Notes: generated by a model from the letters alone, not told the origin. DNA of 64,000 nt from Sabethes cyaneus (GCF_943734655.1 NC_071355.1:58651449-58715448); one strand, 5' to 3'; shown: positions 43,707 to 55,634, counted from the stretch's first letter. Made by a program: numbers and translations.

Positions 43707-44440
43707 AAGTCTCTATTTTTGGTCTAATATCAAGTTGCCCAAATCTATATTTTTCGCATTAAGCGTTTATTCTTTCCCAAGTGTGATAATTTCTGATGGA
43801 TAAAACGGGAATAGACAGTTACGACGAAGCAGCAACAGACCCTACATATGTATTACAGTGTTTTGTCTGGCCATAGTTGACTTTCTCCGAATGGGAAAAA
43901 TTCGGCGTGTGCTATTACCGTCATTCGATGTTCCTGCTCCGCCATTTTTTTATAATTTTTTTTTAACATATTTAAAAACAAAGGTTGTATCACACTTATA
44001 GGTGGATTCACGTTACCTTAATAGTGCAGAAAGAAGCACCATATTTTATAAATAAACTTTTCCATAGATAAACCCTTGAAAACTTATGTATTTTTCACCC
44101 AATTGCTAATGGCCGTTTTTGCGACTTTGAACCACTGTGCAATGTAGGGTTCAGGTTATCAATCAACTAGTTTACTCTCCCTATATGCAATAACTACAAT
44201 AAGAGCTAGTTATATTGTTTACTAGTACAAAATAAACTAGTTGAAGATTTATTTTTGCCAGTTCAGCTGATCAATTTCGTTTCTTCGCTCAATCTGCATC
44301 AACACTAAGGCCAGATACTCATACTGGAAATTCGAAAAACGAAGCTGCAAGTACTCCCGCAAATAATTACTAATTCGACATGATGAGCACACCACGCAAC
44401 CTTAGTTAGATTAGTTGCCCTACAGGTTTTCAAACAAGCG
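43707..44440. other. Intergenic
   Basis: AT-rich. A small inverted pair of CAACTAGTTTA near 44165 and TAAACTAGTTG near 44230. Ends in TTGCCCTACAG, acceptor-like, just before the next frame. Confidence 0.4.
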
Positions 44441-44677
44441 ATGCCTGGTTACATGAATCCAAATGATGGGGAAGCCCCCATGACCGGCAAACCAGTCACA
44501 GCCCCTTCACTGAATGCAGCCAATGCTTATGCTACTGTATCCACTACACAGAGACACAAGAGACACAAAGTGTCTCTTAGTAAAGATGGTAAAGATGTAC
44601 AACGTGAATTAGCTACAATTGCAATTTCTTGTGTAAACTCAAGCACTCAACCACTTCAGCTTGTCCACTGTTCATGA
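44441..44677 (+). other. Open frame of 78 codons, possible exon
   Basis: Starts with a true ATG (MPGYMNPNDGEAPMTGKP) 17 bases after an acceptor-like CTACAG and ends TGA. It is Ser/Thr/Ala-rich with a basic patch (TTQRHKRHKVSLSKDGKD). No domain recognised. It could be the terminal exon of a small gene, a decayed element frame or chance. Confidence 0.25.
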
Positions 44678-46736
44678 CTTCTTACATAACCCATAGAAAT
44701 GGCTTATTATTGATCCTAAATTGACCTAAACGTAGTTTTTCTACCATTGAATGACAGGCAAGTTTCCTGAACAATATTGATTATTATGATTGGAAATAGC
44801 TTTTACAGGTGGAAGCACCTAACTTCAACCTCAGCGCAGCGCTATGTTTCGATTTCCTGCTCGATTAGATACAATTGATAACCACCTTCGAACAACACGA
44901 TCGAACACTGATTGCTGATTTATCCACCCCGTCTTCAATGTTTTAATTGCGCACAACGGAAAAAGATGGGTTAGGCTAACCGGTTCCAATCGGTATAAAA
45001 TCATATTTATATAGATGCAATTACCATCTGCGTGACTGAATAGGAAAAGCGGTTGTGTTAAATTCACTTCAGCAAGCAGGTATCGTAACAAGCGTATGAA
45101 AATTTTACAGCGACAAACAGCCTATTCAGTTTTAAAATTAACGTCAGTTCCATCAATTCTTATTGACGACTCAGCTCATAAAATAGAAAATAGCAATGTT
45201 TTATTTTTCAACGTATTCATTGAAAGGTTCATAAAAAGTTTTATCAATTTTAATGCTCTATGTCAATGAGCCGAATAGAATTGGTTTAACTTCGGAAAGA
45301 TATAAATATGTCACGATCTTCAAGATTTAAAAAAGCACTGTCATACACATTATCAACAGCAACTGGAAAAATGTTCCTTATAGAGACTGAAAGTGCGTAC
45401 GTAATTTTTATACAAAAAACACAATCTTTTCTTAAATACTGAATAGCTTCCAGAGCGGTATGGAACCGATTCGCAACAATTTCCTTATGGATTCCTTTCA
45501 AAATAAACCACATGCCGGTTGCCGTCAGAGCGAAACGGTGACTCCTGTGCCGGCAGGGCCGAAGACAACACCTTCTTTTACGTTGCGTTCATAGCACTGA
45601 GTGGCAAGATTGGTCCACATATGCGAATGCATAAATCGAAAAATTGCATAATCAGTCAACCGGTTGCTGTTGGTGCTGCTTTGTTTTGTGCCGCTATTCG
45701 ATAACAGCATAGAAATTAAGTTGTAAATTAGATTTTTTTCGGTTTCATTTTGAATGCAGAGGATAAATACGGTGAACCTTTCTTCGACCGAATTGCAACA
45801 TATAATTTCCTCCAGGTGACAGACAGCGCCCTTGTTAGCCGCATAATTGTTAACAACAAACAGAGGAAAAATGAATTAAAGTAGCTGCTACCTACTACCG
45901 GCGAATGCAAACTACTGGTCGAAAATATCAGCGCAGACAATACAACGAGTTACCAAGTCCAACATGATTTTTTGAAGTTCAACCCTCGATACATAGTTGC
46001 AGCCCTTTTATGCAACCGCTGTGTTGTTGCTGTAACAAAAATTTTCAATCCAGTCGTTCAGGAAAACGGACATTGTTTGCTGAACGATAAACAAGAGGTT
46101 TCGTCGTAACTGGGTCAAACCTGCCTGTACAAATCCCACCCGTAGGCCAGTTGAGCACCTAGACGACGCACGAGAATAAGTCAAACGTTACTACGAGGGT
46201 AACGCACGAATGTCTCAATAGAATTCACGAATCAACGAGAAATTTAGAAGAGAATTACATTAAATTTCACTACAATAATTCTCACGACTTCACTCGTGTT
46301 TTGATTCGCGTATTCACAAACACACAAATATGGCAACTAGTCAGGTTAAGCGATACCAATTACTGTTCTACCTTTGATCAGGTTCTAGTTAGCATGCGGA
46401 ACAAATGTCAATTTATCAAGGATTACCACTCATCTCAAATAGCTTTGAAGTCACCATGAAAGATATCGACAATAATGTGCAGGATGCACTCTGTGATCTT
46501 TATTAAAACCAGTTTAGAATTAAATGAGGCGAACTGGATTTATTTATTTATTTACTTTTTAATGGGGCTTTCAACCGGTGGTTGGTTCGTCCCAAAAGCG
46601 AATTAGATGTTAAAATTGCATTGACAGCTAGGGTTTAAAAAGCAAAAGAAATTATTACTTAATGATGGAGCCTGAATGGCCGAAGATGTCAATCCATCCA
46701 GTCCGATATTTACCGAAAGATAATATTTAAATGAAT
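44678..46736. other. Intergenic, nothing supported
   Basis: Short frames at 45286-45513 (-) and 45728-45940 (-) lack domains. At 46562-46600 a GGGGCTTTCAACCGG module resembles 37064-37113. Confidence 0.4.
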
Positions 46737-47600
46737 ACTAGCTGACCCGACAAACTTCGTATTGCCACTGTGTTGTACTGTGTTGTACATAAATCCTGAT
46801 TTTCGGATGACCTTTATCACAATCTCGAGTTTTGCAAGTTCCTGAGGGTTCCTGATTTCATGGGTGTTTTAATATACAAATTTTTCTCACAGTAAAGTAG
46901 AAAACAACTCCCCCCATTGCTTAGCCTGATAAAATAAAGCGGATATCATTTAAACATTCGCCATCATTACAAACCATTTCGCCGCATACCATTTTGCGGA
47001 ACACCAATCCTCGGTTGACTATAACGCGGAATATAGAGTTTTGCAGAATACCATTTCGCGAAAAACCTTACGCGGGATGTACCATTTCACGGAAAATCTT
47101 TGCTCAATCTTTCCATTTGCTTGATTAGTTCTCTAGTTATTCTCTAATTCATCATAGAAAAAATTTGCCTCCAAAAACACCCGCATGCCAAATATGGTTC
47201 CATTTGATTGATGAATTCTCGAGTTATGAGGAAATTTGTATTTCATTTGTATGGAAGCCCCCCCCCCCCCCTTTAAAGGGGAGAGGAGTCATAATTCCCT
47301 TTCTAAAGAGGGGAGAGGTCTCAATTTGCCACAGAAAAAAATTTTGTCGCCATAAACACCCACATGCCAAATTTTGTTCCATTTGCTTGATTAGTTCTCG
47401 AGTTATACAAAAATTTGTGTTTCATATGTTTGAGAGCCCCCCCCCCCTTGTAGTGGGGGGAGGGGTCTCTAACCATCATAAGAACCTTCCCTGGCCCCAA
47501 GAATCTCTGCATGCAAATTTTCATGCCGATTGGTTCAGTAGTTTTCGATTCTATAAGGAACATCCCGACAGACAGACAGACAGAAATCCATTTTTATATC
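46737..47600 (-). mobile_element. Helentron/Helitron-like element, inverted copy
   Basis: The plus strand begins ACTAGCTGACCCGACAAACT, the reverse complement of the 3' end of the 38-40 kb element, and runs back to GACAGACAGACAGAAATCCA and TTTTTATATC at ~47600, the reverse complement of its 5' end. About three tandem units remain, so it is shorter than its relatives. Its 5' end touches the 5' end of the next copy. Confidence 0.85.
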
Positions 47601-49547
47601 TATACCTATAAAGAAGGATTTCTGTCTGTCTGTCTGTCTGTCTGTCTGTCCGTATGTTCCTTACAGAATCGAAAACTACTGAACCAATCGGCATGAAAAT
47701 ATGCATGTAGAGGTTTTTTGGGGCCAGGAAAGGTTTTAGTGATGGTTATAAACTCCTCCCCCCACTAAGAGGGGGGGCTCCCATACAAATGAAACACAAA
47801 TTTCTGCATAACTCGACAACTAATCAAGCAAATAGAACAAAATTTGGCATGTGGGTGTTTTCGGTGACAAGAATTTATTCTATGGTAAATTGAGACCCCT
47901 CCCCTCTTTATAAGGGGAATTATAACTCCTCTCCTCTTTAAAAGGGGGGGACAAATTTCCTCATAACTCGAGAACTAATCAAGCAAATGAAACCAAATTT
48001 GACATGTGAAGGTTTTTGAGGGCAAGAATATTTTCTATAGTAAATTAGAACCCCTCCCCACTTTAAGAGGGGGGGCTCCTGTACCAAAGAAACACAATTT
48101 TCCGCATAACTCGAGAAGTAATTAAGCAAATGGAACCAAATTTGGCATGTGGGTGTTTTTGGAGACAAAAATTTTTCTATGATGAATTGGGACCCCTCCT
48201 CGTTTTAGGAGGGGGGGATCCTATACACATGAAATACAAATTTCCTCATAACTGAAGAACTAATCAAGCAAATGGAACAAAATTTGGCATGTGAAAGTTT
48301 TTGAGGGCAAGAATATTTTCTATGGTGAATAAGGACCCCTCCCCACTTTAAGAGGGGGGGCTCCTATACAAACTAAATACAAATTTCCTCATAACTCGAG
48401 AACTAATCAAGCAAATGGAACAAAATTTGGCACGTGGGTGTTTTTGGAGACAAAATTTTTTTCCATGATGAATTGGGACCCCTCCCCACTTTAGAAAGGG
48501 GGGCTCCTATACAAATGAAATGCAAATTTCCTCATAACTCGAGAATTAATCAAGCAAATAGAACCAAATTTGGCATGTGAAAGTTTTCTAGGGCATGAAT
48601 ATTTTCTATGGTGAATTAGAACCCCTCCTCACTTTAGGAGGGGGGGCTCCTATACAAATGAAATACAAATTTCCTCATAACTCGAGAGCTAATCAAGCAA
48701 ATGAATCCAAATTTGGCATGTGAAAGTTTTCGAAGGCAAGAATGTTTTCTATGGTGAATTAGGACCCCTCCCAACTTTAAGAGGGAGTGCTTTTACACAA
48801 ATGAAATAGAAATTTCCTCATAATTCGAGAACTAATCAAGCAAATGGAACCAAATTTGACATGTAAGTGGTTTTGGACGCAAGATTTTTTTCTATGGTGA
48901 ATTGAGACCCCTCTCTTCTTTAGAAAGCGAGTTATGGCCCATCTCCCCTTTAAGAGAGTGGGTTTCCATACAAATGAAATGCAAATTTCCTCTTATCTCG
49001 AGAACTAATCAATCAAATGGAACCAAATTTGGCATGTGGGAGTTTTAGATGGCAGAAACTTTTTCTATGGTGTATTACGACCCCTTCCCCTTTTAAGAGG
49101 GGAGCTCCCATACAAATGAAATTCAGATTTCCTTATAACTTGAGAACTAATCAAGCAAATGGAACCAAATTCGGCATGTGGGAGATTTTGGAGTCTTGAA
49201 TTTATTTTACGATAGTTAGAGACCTCTCACCCCTGTGGTAGGGGGATATGGACTCTCATACAAATAAAACAGAAATTTTTGCGAAACTCAAAAACTAATC
49301 GAACTCGAGAAATTCGAGACTCTTCCATAAAACATTAGTCAATACAAGACCACAAAAACTATCTATAGGAACACTAGATCATTCAGGACGAGACGGTCGC
49401 GAGTGTTGCCGGTGACCCGCCGTCGGAAGCGCCGCCCACTGGGGGGCTTGCAAAACTCGAGATTGTGACAAAGATCATCCGAGATTCATGATTTATGTAC
49501 AACACAGGTTAATTTGTGGCAATACGAAGTTTGTCGGGTCAGCTAGT
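47601..49547 (+). mobile_element. Helentron/Helitron-like element, forward copy
   Basis: Starts TATACCTATAAAGAAGGATT with a (CTGT)n run and ends TTGTCGGGTCAGCTAGT. Contains about eleven ~140-150-base tandem units (AACTCGAGAACTAATCAAGC) with G-tracts. Near 49440 it lacks most of the GC-rich to AT-rich segment present in the 38-40 kb element (internal deletion). Non-coding. Confidence 0.87.
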
Positions 49548-52060
49548 ATAAGATAAATACACTTTTCTATTTAAATTAACCATTGGTTATTTGAGCGTCT
49601 TACTAGAACACCTGAAAAGATAAGAAACTTCTATTTAGTTTCGATTAAATGTTGATTAGATTTTGATTAATTTTCCAACCAAAAATTTGGCAGTAGAAAG
49701 TTAAAAGTGCGTTATTTGTCACAGACAATAATTTAATTATTGGTAGTAAGTAACCAAAATTGGTTAAATTTTCTACTCAAAATTTGAATGTACACTTTAA
49801 GGGCATTTTGAGTAGTTTGAACCAAGTTTTAGCTAAATCCAACCTATTTACAGGTAGATTCATTTAAAAGTGCATGTTTACTATACTATCTATAATAGAC
49901 ACTCTCAGATAGCCACTTGTATTTTTTCCTGTTTGACCCGAACATCACGTTATGCACCAACCACCACACTCTCGTATATTCCAGAGGCCTACGCGAGTCA
50001 CGCTTCAGCTGTAGTATTGGTTAGTTAAAGAAGTATAGAAATTCAGTGATGTTTTGAATTACCTTTGTTTGTTTTATTTACCTAGCCATGCTTATTTTTA
50101 CACGCTATTGTTACCTAGTAGATAAAAGTGTCGTTCATGCTCATGCTGCTGTTGTTACCTAGAACATAAAAGTTTTTATTATTTTTTTATTAACAATTAG
50201 AGTTTGATACTGGAAAATAAAACTTATCCACCACTGACTTTGATTAATTTTGTAAGTTTAAATATTACACGAAGTTCGGTCTTACTGTTTTTTATGATTA
50301 AAATATTTCAAAAATATAGCGAATGTTGCCCCATCTTATTGTAATTGAACAGATAAAACGATCACAAGCACACGTCTCCTCGTTCAAGTAAAGTTTCAAA
50401 ATTCGCTTTTCAAATGCCCAAATACATAAATTTTGTTATTATCAATCTTATGACAATAATGACCTTTAATGCAAGCTGTTGGAGAGGGATAGGGGGATTG
50501 ACATATATAAACACAAAACATTTTAGATCCATCTGGTACTAGTGGATAATAATTTTATACTTGAATAGCAGGATTATGATCACCTACAAAATTGATGATC
50601 GGAATTAGATGCACTGATACATCATACTTGGTTGCATTTTTGGTTTTGGTAAACAATTTATGCACCAAGCTGCTTTCTTAAACAGTTCTGACTAACTGAC
50701 TTGTTCCAAATTATCATTGTTATAAGCTTGTGACCGTCACCATCAAATGACGTAAGCGCTCACATTTCTACTGCAATATAGAATGTTAATATTGAGTGCT
50801 TGACGTTTAGAAATCCTGTAGTCAGTGGTCAAAGTAGTGAGGTGAAGATCCTTTTCAGCAGTAGCGAGGTGGCGATGTGCTACACTAGCTGGAAAAATGC
50901 TAGAAAGTTTTTAAAAACAATTTTTAATTCATAATATTTCTTGTCCAAAACACAGGAAATTGTATGAATTATGGATTACATCTATGTATGAATTACATTT
51001 ATGGTTAAGTGATTCAAGCTGATGTCCTTATCGAAAAATTCTGATCAAAAAATAGCATTTTAAGGTGAAATTAGTGATTATGTATGTATGTATGTATGGG
51101 AACTACCACCTATCTTAGCAGAACAACTGTTCATAACAATGGGCATATCTTGACAAGGGGAATCGTACAAACATAACGATTGGTCACGTTTACCAGCTCC
51201 TGTATGAAGGGCCAAAAGGGAATCTGTCGGCAAACAACATCACTTGCACGTACCAAGGGTATTTAAGAATCTCCTTCCAGAAACTAAATCACATGAGTCA
51301 ATCGTTGAGTAAGCCCTCCCAATGCAGAATGGCCCCAATAGGTGGGGAGAAGGGCCCGCTCATTATCCACAATGTGTTGTTAGCCGGGCCAAGGTTAACC
51401 TTAGGAAGTTGACCACTTCACTCTCCCTAAGCACACTGCTTCAAACAAGTACCCTGATGGACCCTCCCATTTCTGTTTTCTGTCAGGTACTATTATTTAT
51501 TCTTTTTTATGATCTTTTTGTGTTATAATTCTGTTACTGGATCATAATTATGTATAAACTTTACGATGCTTTCTATCTTGTTTTTTTAATATTTGGAGTG
51601 TTTCCATAATGCTTTTCAATTTTAAGAAATCCGAAATATTGATATAAAAAAACTATGAGAAATCAGTTCACCGAAGCTTATGTGCTATTAACCTATTTGA
51701 TTTGTCCGAAATAGCGCGAGCAGTTTTAAATTGAATATGATGAATGGTCATAAGCCGTAATTCAATTCATATCGAAAAATAATATGGACATGCAAGATTT
51801 ATGGAACCACGTGACAAACTTGAATTTATTATACCTGAAAAGAAAAATCAGGCGTTATGAAAAGAGTCAATACGGACTAAGTTGATAAGCATTTCCTCCT
51901 ACCAACGCTAATATGCAGAGATATAGCGCCCTACACGCTTAGGTGAAATTAGTGATCATGAAGATAAATTAATCCTTCGTCTTCACATTAGTTTCCGAAT
52001 GGAGTTAGAACTGCAAAGGACAAATATTTAAATATATTGTGTGGGTGCATGTAGATGCCT
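49548..52060. other. Intergenic; one microsatellite
   Basis: About 2.5 kb without a supported gene. A (TATG)n microsatellite lies at 51080-51098. A GC-richer patch at 51180-51480 has a 68-codon frame without domains. Confidence 0.4.
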
Positions 52061-52130
52061 CCCAGTTGGCCTCGAGATACGATGCTGGAGCAATAAGCCA
52101 GTCGTCGTATGTTCGAATCTCTGCTGGGAG
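52061..52130 (+). repeat. tRNA-like sequence (SINE head or tRNA pseudogene)
   Basis: CCCAG at the 5' end pairs with CTGGG at the 3' end. TTGGCCTCGAGATACG resembles an A-box region and TATGTTCGAATCTC contains a good B-box with a T-loop TTCGAAT. A CTGG/CCAG stem lies between. The 70-base length fits tRNA, but the anticodon loop is too long. The 3' end of a LINE lies only ~10 bases away. Confidence 0.6.
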
Positions 52131-52208
52131 AGGCGGTTGGAATTTTTAATTTATTTATTAATCTTCGACATAAAGAACATCGCACAGACATAAAACTTAT
52201 CTAACTAA

Positions 52209-55196
52209 TTAAATATTACAGATTCTTAGCCTAAATACATTTTTTGACAATCCAAAATCGAACAAGTAATAAACATCATTAAAACGACTACAGCAAACTT
52301 CCAGCGGGTTATTCATTCCATAATTAGTCCGATGATGCAATTGTCGAAAAAACTCACTTTGGCGAATCACTCGGGAAGGCACATTGAAGCGTAGTTTGCT
52401 CAGTATATCCGCACAGTCGATGTTGCCTGCTAGGACGTCGAAGATTAACATTCGTTGTAGGAATACTCGCCTACTTGACAACGTTTGTAGGCCGATTAGC
52501 ATGCAGCGACTTTCATACGGTGGTAGATTTATCCGATCCCTCCAGCCAATATTCCGAAGAGCGTAGCGAATAAATTGCCTTTGCACACGTTCGATTCGGT
52601 TGATGTGGACTACATGGTACGGTGCCCACACTTGCACTCCGTACTCTAGAACACTGCGCACGAGCGAGCAATACAGGGTCTTCAAACTGTAGATATCAGC
52701 AAAAAACTTTGTATTTCTTTTCAGGAACCCCAACATAGCGTATGCCTTAGCCGTGACAGCGGAAGTGTGTTCTACGAACCTTAGTTTGCTGTCAATCAGA
52801 ATTCCCAAATCCTTCACAGTCGTCTTACGTTCCAAGCTAGTTGCTGCCATGAGGTAGTCAAACACAATTGGTGCACGTAACCTGGTGAATGATATCATGC
52901 AGCATTTGTTCACGTTTGCTTCCATTCCGTTCAGACTGCACCAATCCATGAGCGTGTTGATATCCGATTGAAGTGCGCAACAATCTGTCAGCGTCGTAAT
53001 TACTCGGTAGAATTTGAGGTCGTCAGCGTATAATAATTTTGGCGACTTTAATTTCCAACATAAATCGTTAATAAATAAAACAAATAGCAATGGCCCCAGG
53101 ACGCTGCCCTGAGGTACACCGGACTGAATTTGGAATGGGGTAGAGCAGACACCGCAAACCTTCACTGTTGAGCTCCGGTCCGTAAGATAAGACAGGATCC
53201 ATTGTATTATCCATTCGGGTAACCCTATTCTTTTGAACTTCTCAACCGCCAGAATATGTGGAACCTTGTCAAAAGCTTTGGCGAAATCGACATACACTGC
53301 GTCGATCTGTTGTCGTTTTTCCATTTTGTCCACAAGAGTCGAAACGTAACTTAGCAGGTTTGTTGTGGTCGAGCGTTTTTTCATAAAACCATGTTGATCC
53401 GTAGCAATTATGGATTTAACAGATTGGTACAGTTCATCGTGCACCATACTTTCAAACACTTTAGGTAAACAGCTAAGAATGGAAATCCCACGATAGTTCT
53501 CCACATCGTTAAGAGAACCAGATTTGTGAATCGGTGTGATTGAGGCAGATTTCCAAATGGTTGGAAAGTACCCCTCTGCGATCGAACGGTTAAATATGAT
53601 ACTGACAGGGTACGCTAGAGCACCAGCACAATTTTTTACGAAGAACGGTGGCAGCTCATCGGGACCGGGTCCTTTTGATCCATCGATGGATTGCAGCTTA
53701 AGCAGGACATCGTGGGGCGAAAAATTCATTCGAAGCATATTTACATCATACTGCGGAATACTGTCCAGGTACGCTTCAGACAAAGGTGGTGAGTTATTAC
53801 TTGACACACTTTGAAAGAAAGACGAGAACATATTCACGGACTCCTGTAGCGTGGTCGCATCGATTCCCTGGTAACGCATGTTTTCCGGTATCCCTTTTGT
53901 AGATTGACGGTCTTTAACGTAGCTCCAGAACGATTTTGGGTCAGCTTTTACATTTCCTTCTATGCGACGAATGTAATCGCGAAAGCTTGAAGCGTTCAAA
54001 GAGTTGAATTGAGCCTCAATTTCACGCATTTCAATTTTTCGCGACTCACTCCGACACTTGAAGTAACGCTTTCTGGCTTTCCGAAGACGATTTCGAAGAT
54101 TCCGAAGGTTAGCATTCCACCACGGCAGATTTTTGCGAAATTCACGTTTCCTTTTTGTTAACGGTACATTTGTTCGAAAGATACGAAAGAGCTCTTCGTA
54201 GAAACGGACAACTACATCATCAATTGATCCAATAGCTAATAATTGATCCCAGTTCACTTGTTGAATTAACTCCTTCAGCCGTGCCATATCACATCGATGG
54301 AAATCAAAACTTACAATTTCTTCTTCTTTGTGATTACGCTCAACATTTAATTTTAACACAATTGGCATATGATGACGGTCAATTTTCAGCAGTGGTATCA
54401 GTGGTTCAAAAATATCTGCACAGGCTGCACTACTTGTAAAAACCAAATCAAGCAACCTGCCATTGTCATTTACAAAGTAATTCTGCTGTTGCAGACCCGT
54501 AATTAACATAGATTCAACTAGCGCTAACTCAGGCTCGGTAGATGCATTTATCGGTAAAAAACAATTCATATCCTCGTCAAAATCCCATCTTAAGTGTGGT
54601 AGATTGTAATCACCCAGCACAATCATTTTATCGCGATCCCTGGCAAGCAAAGATAGTTGCTGAACGCAAGCCGAATGCATCTCATAAAGCACGGGGTCAG
54701 AATTAGGCGGTAGATAGATGGCACAAATAAAAACATTACAATCATTCATCTCAATGCGGACAGCTGTTTGCTCTAACACATTAGCATCCGAGCAGATAAC
54801 AGACGTGCTTTTTAAATTGGTTTTTACTCCGATCAGTACACCACCACCACGTTGGCATTGGCTGGTAGCAGAGTTTCGATCGCATCGATAGAGTGTGTAG
54901 CTATTTGTTAGCTCCGAGTCAAGTATATCATTCTTCAGCCAAGTTTCGGTAAACACTATGATATCATAATCACACGCACCGAGAGCAAGAAACAGATCGT
55001 TTGTTTTGGTACGTAGGCCCCTAGTGTTCTGATAGAAAACGGTCAGTGTTCGTAGTGCGGGTGGATCAATTGAGTGGTTATCAGCTGCTATCGTTTCGCT
55101 CGTTTGAATTTGCTCTGCCGTGTGTTCGTCTATCAGCGCGTCGTTATTGCATGGAATCCTCGGCCGGGACGGTGCGAGTGCGAAAATTATTTCGTG
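52209..55196 (-). CDS. LINE (family A) ORF2: endonuclease-reverse transcriptase, uninterrupted
   Basis: A minus-strand frame is open from 55196 to the stop at 52209, about 995 codons. The first recognisable nuclease block is LTVFYQNTRGLRTK near 55050, followed by DIIVFTETWLK (catalytic Glu). Counting from VFTETW, LGDYN is at 114-118, RLLDLVF near 167 and DRHHMPI near 193. RT blocks follow: SKGPGPDELPPFFVKN near 427, ITPIHKSG, NYRGISIL, YVDFAKAFDKVPH near 555, SGVPQGSVLGPLLF near 612 and YADD at 643-646. The C-terminal part holds DLGILIDSKLRFVEH and VRSVLEYGVQVW. This fits the CR1/L2/Jockey group; the clade is not fixed. No Met precedes the nuclease, so the original start was lost at ~55190, where BEL/Pao sequence begins. 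A minus-strand AATAAATAAA tail closes the element near 52150. Confidence 0.92.
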   Translation of the reverse strand, partial: HEIIFALAPSRPRIPCNNDALIDEHTAEQIQTSETIAADNHSIDPPALRTLTVFYQNTRGLRTKTNDLFLALGACDYDIIVFTETWLKNDILDSELTNSYTLYRCDRNSATSQCQRGGGVLIGVKTNLKSTSVICSDANVLEQTAVRIEMNDCNVFICAIYLPPNSDPVLYEMHSACVQQLSLLARDRDKMIVLGDYNLPHLRWDFDEDMNCFLPINASTEPELALVESMLITGLQQQNYFVNDNGRLLDLVFTSSAACADIFEPLIPLLKIDRHHMPIVLKLNVERNHKEEEIVSFDFHRCDMARLKELIQQVNWDQLLAIGSIDDVVVRFYEELFRIFRTNVPLTKRKREFRKNLPWWNANLRNLRNRLRKARKRYFKCRSESRKIEMREIEAQFNSLNASSFRDYIRRIEGNVKADPKSFWSYVKDRQSTKGIPENMRYQGIDATTLQESVNMFSSFFQSVSSNNSPPLSEAYLDSIPQYDVNMLRMNFSPHDVLLKLQSIDGSKGPGPDELPPFFVKNCAGALAYPVSIIFNRSIAEGYFPTIWKSASITPIHKSGSLNDVENYRGISILSCLPKVFESMVHDELYQSVKSIIATDQHGFMKKRSTTTNLLSYVSTLVDKMEKRQQIDAVYVDFAKAFDKVPHILAVEKFKRIGLPEWIIQWILSYLTDRSSTVKVCGVCSTPFQIQSGVPQGSVLGPLLFVLFINDLCWKLKSPKLLYADDLKFYRVITTLTDCCALQSDINTLMDWCSLNGMEANVNKCCMISFTRLRAPIVFDYLMAATSLERKTTVKDLGILIDSKLRFVEHTSAVTAKAYAMLGFLKRNTKFFADIYSLKTLYCSLVRSVLEYGVQVWAPYHVVHINRIERVQRQFIRYALRNIGWRDRINLPPYESRCMLIGLQTLSSRRVFLQRMLIFDVLAGNIDCADILSKLRFNVPSRVIRQSEFFRQLHHRTNYGMNNPLEVCCSRFNDVYYLFDFGLSKNVFRLRICNI

Positions 55197-55634
55197 TTAA
55201 AAGTCCAGTGTCAAATTCACGAAAAACAATTCCCTTCTGCCATGACGAGCTTTGAAGGGCCAATTCCTTCTGGTGGAAACCAATGCCGACTTTAAACGAG
55301 ACAAAAGTGAGTGTTCACGATCAGATCGACAGCAATTGTTCGGGTTGAAGATCAATACGGAAACGTGTCTTATGCTAGAACATTGTTAGATTCGTGTTCT
55401 GAATTATGCTACATGACTAGCGGCTTTGCAAATAAGCTGAAATGCCGGGAGTCACCTGCCTTTGTGAGAGTACAAGGCATTGGAAGTGGTAGCGTGTCAT
55501 CAACTAAGCTCGTCGATGCCAACATTCAACCACGGTTACCAACGATATCATCGATCAACACTGCAGTGCACGTGCAGCAACCTACATTACCTTTTTGTGG
55601 ATCTCGTCTGTGCTGCCAATCTGATCGTGAACAG
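55190..55634 (+). mobile_element. BEL/Pao LTR-retrotransposon protease fragment
   Basis: The plus-strand frame from ~55311 reads VRVEDQYGNVSYARTLLDSC, then SELCYMTSGFANKLK, VQGIGSGSVSS and IQPRLPTISS. This layout (a GQ/DQYG lead-in, ARxLLDS retropepsin site, and a GIG strand) is that of BEL/Pao proteases; here the third active-site position is Cys rather than Gly. The frame ends at 55637, at the junction with ORF1 of the LINE. The left boundary is less clear. Two 22-base segments (GTTCACGATCAGAT...CAGCA) at 55313 and 55611-55632 are inverted copies bracketing the fragment. Confidence 0.7.

Noticed and set aside
45286..45940. Possible small genes on the minus strand
   Set aside because: Frames are short, switch repeatedly, and show no domain or splice pattern that I could support.
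38640..49330. Regular repeats separated by variable sequence, CRISPR-like at first glance
   Set aside because: Units are ~145 bases, diverged and head to tail without spacers, inside elements with Helentron-type ends; the genome is eukaryotic.
52061..52130. Functional tRNA gene
   Set aside because: End stem and B-box are good, but the anticodon loop is too long and the D-arm is irregular; better explained as a SINE head or relic.
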